Made by a program: the position numbers and the translations under genes
Notes under the pieces: model-generated
Database searches by the model: none
Told to the model about the DNA's origin: nothing
The model's input: only the letters and a program-made list of their open reading frames with translations
Source: Leptospira tipperaryensis
GTDB taxonomy: Bacteria > Spirochaetota > Leptospiria > Leptospirales > Leptospiraceae
Reading direction: 5' to 3'
DNA length: 64,000 nucleotides
Assembly (NCBI RefSeq): GCF_001729245.1
Contig: NZ_CP015217.1
Coordinates: 1,180,001-1,244,000 of the forward strand
Part shown: in pieces, positions 62,795 to 64,000 of the stretch
Layout: every line of letters starts with the position of its first letter
Position numbering within the stretch: the first letter of the stretch is position 1

Positions 62795-62950
62795 AAAACT
62801 GTCGGAACTACGACAATTTTTCCGTAAAAGTCGCGCGCCCCACTCAAATTTTGGGCGGAGGGGCGGGGTGGTGGAAAAATTTCGGAAACTTTCCTATATC
62901 ACAAAATTCTAATTTTGCAAGTAAAAAGTCCCACGTAGGAACTCCTAAAA
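62795..62950 (-). repeat. Dispersed repeat, copy 2 (inverted relative to copy at 3535-3735)
   Basis: Read on the minus strand, it has the same ordered blocks as 3535-3735: ACTTGCAAAAT, GATATAGGAAAGT, CC-rich block, GTGGGGCGCGCGACTTTTAC, and a TGTCGNAGTTCCGACA-type palindrome. GTAGGAACTCC adjoins it at 62936. Two copies with the same internal order about 59 kb apart and in opposite orientation define a repeat family of about 150 bp. Confidence 0.72.
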
Positions 62951-63103
62951 AATCCTTCCTTGTGGCTAAGGTTATGCCCTTATTGGATGAAGGAGGCGAG
63001 GCTTGTGGGGATTCAGGGCGAATTTTTTATATTAGAAAAACATTCTATTCTCAAATTCCAATTCGATTTAAAAATCTTAGTCGGAACTCCGACAAGGTCG
63101 TCC

Positions 63104-63131
63104 TAAAACTCCGTCTTTCAAAAGACGGAGT
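63104..63131 (-). terminator. Hairpin after the M1 aminopeptidase gene
   Basis: ACTCCGTCTT (63108-63117) and AAGACGGAGT (63122-63131) are perfect arms with a 4-base loop. On the minus strand TTTT follows at 63107-63104. A likely terminator of the aminopeptidase gene 85 bp upstream. A GTCGGAACTCCGAC palindrome is close by (63080-63093). Confidence 0.6.
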
Positions 63132-63215
63132 CCGTTTTCTCTGAGAAGTACTTTTTCGTATTCGAGAAGTGCGGGTTTTTCCGAAATGTTCGCTGACTCG
63201 GCTGAACCCGGCGGC

Positions 63216-64000
63216 TCATTGTTTGGAAAGAATTCTCACCGTCCTTTCTAAATCGTCTCTGTGTTGTTTGAGATCTTTTTTTAAAAGCGCAGGAATTTCT
63301 TTTTCCTCTTTTAGGAATCGATTTGTCTTATCGACTAAGCCTTGATTCGGTTCCACGCCTGGAAATAATATATTTCCAAATGCGGAAGAGAAATGAGAAT
63401 CTCTTTCTTTGTAAACCTTGATAACGTTCTGAAAATATTTATCTTCGTAAGTTTTTAGAATCTCTTCTTGATGGTCCCAGTAAAAACCTCTCATTCCGTA
63501 ACGAAGCATGTCTGTGGAATATTTTGTTTTCGGGTTATTAAATTCGTTCCAAGCGGACGCTTTTGACTTTACATCCGGAAACGCAACTTTGGCTCCGTAT
63601 GCTTTTTTAGCGCCAAGATCCGAAGTATCGGATCTTTCTTCGTTTTCAATGAGAGATAACGCGTCTTTGATTCCGAAGGCGGAAAGCCTCGTTAATATAC
63701 TCCATCTTCTTTCTTGATCGATTTTGATTCCGGGGATGTTGACTTTCCCGTCCAGAAGTTCTCGTAGATAGTTCAATTGATTTTGAGTTCGAGAAGTTCC
63801 TTCCAACATTCGATACCAAACGATTTTTTCCTCATCTTTTGTTTTGGAATCTAAGAGTTCTTTTTTCGCGAGGTCGTTGAGCTTTGTGGACCATTCTTCT
63901 CTATTTTCTTTTTTGAGATAACTAGCGGCGATCGAAGTGGCTTTGGTAAGAATATGACTGCTTCTTACTGAAAGATCCTCTTCTTGGATTCCTTGTGAGA
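63216..64000 (-). CDS. M1-family aminopeptidase N, C-terminal part (partial, N-terminus beyond window)
   Basis: The minus-strand frame is open from the window edge (64000) to the TGA at 63216, about 260 residues. [43 protein letters not shown] and [42 protein letters not shown] match the helical ERAP1_C-like C-terminal domain of PepN-type enzymes. The catalytic GAMEN and HEXXH motifs lie upstream outside the window. Sequence from 63810 to 64000 ([14 protein letters not shown]...) continues the same frame, so an ATG at 63809 is internal and not the start. Confidence 0.8.
   Translation of the reverse strand, partial: SQGIQEEDLSVRSSHILTKATSIAASYLKKENREEWSTKLNDLAKKELLDSKTKDEEKIVWYRMLEGTSRTQNQLNYLRELLDGKVNIPGIKIDQERRWSILTRLSAFGIKDALSLIENEERSDTSDLGAKKAYGAKVAFPDVKSKASAWNEFNNPKTKYSTDMLRYGMRGFYWDHQEEILKTYEDKYFQNVIKVYKERDSHFSSAFGNILFPGVEPNQGLVDKTNRFLKEEKEIPALLKKDLKQHRDDLERTVRILSKQ

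Noticed and set aside
62514..63144. Two frames (86 residues minus, 97 residues plus) near the dispersed repeat
   Set aside because: They run through the repeat and hairpins; no start signals and no protein-like pattern.

Overview
The window is chromosomal DNA from a Leptospira species, most likely of the pathogenic group. The evidence is a flaA2-flaA1 flagellar sheath pair, a GreA fused to a very long N-terminal helical-repeat region (known from spirochetes), many lipoproteins with spirochaete-type lipoboxes, and many dispersed copies of a 'GTAGGAACTC'-type repeat. The species is not assigned. No tRNA, rRNA, CRISPR array, transposase or integrase was seen.

Layout. 1-3.5 kb: arsenic resistance locus (GNAT acetyltransferase facing arsR-arsC-acr3 plus an ATP-grasp-like gene). 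4-10.9 kb: fatty-acid genes fabG and acpP, then rnc, a Nudix gene, aroB, an MscS-type channel, an alpha/beta hydrolase and a signal-peptidase-like protein. 11-22 kb: pyk (-), an operon of a histone-deacetylase-like enzyme, an unknown protein and a response regulator/PP2C phosphatase, then (-) a DUF4105-like exported protein, a lipoprotein and an alpha-galactosidase, then rnd-radA. 22-27 kb: repeats (a 37-bp x13 array and a 149-bp tandem repeat) around a lipoprotein/CPBP-protease pair and a beta-propeller lipoprotein. 27-34 kb: two membrane/exported unknowns, flaA2-flaA1 and the large greA.

34-46.9 kb: a compact module for a contractile phage-like tail: neck-type protein, sheath, tube, chaperones, tape measure, baseplate plug, hub, spike, gp25, gpJ and gpI types, collar fibre, and a fibre-associated protein with an 18-bp VNTR. 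No capsid, terminase, portal, integrase or lysis gene is visible. It is either a prophage remnant or a domesticated tail-like particle, and it is the main accessory system here.

47-59.3 kb (all -): a lipoprotein hydrolase, a membrane adenylate cyclase, an ATP-grasp protein, a DinB-like protein, then a full TonB system (exbB-exbD-exbD-tonB) with its TonB-dependent receptor and two or three exported or lipid-anchored partners. Direct repeats of GTAAC with an exact 11-bp period lie at the same distance from -10-like sequences upstream of exbB and of the surface lipoprotein gene, suggesting co-regulation by a PhoB/OmpR-type activator. 60-64 kb: a TetR regulator with an AlkB-type alkane monooxygenase, a decayed gene with a frameshift in a GA repeat, an inverted copy of a dispersed repeat, and the C-terminal part of an M1 aminopeptidase.

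All family calls come from reading motifs by eye; no database search was run.
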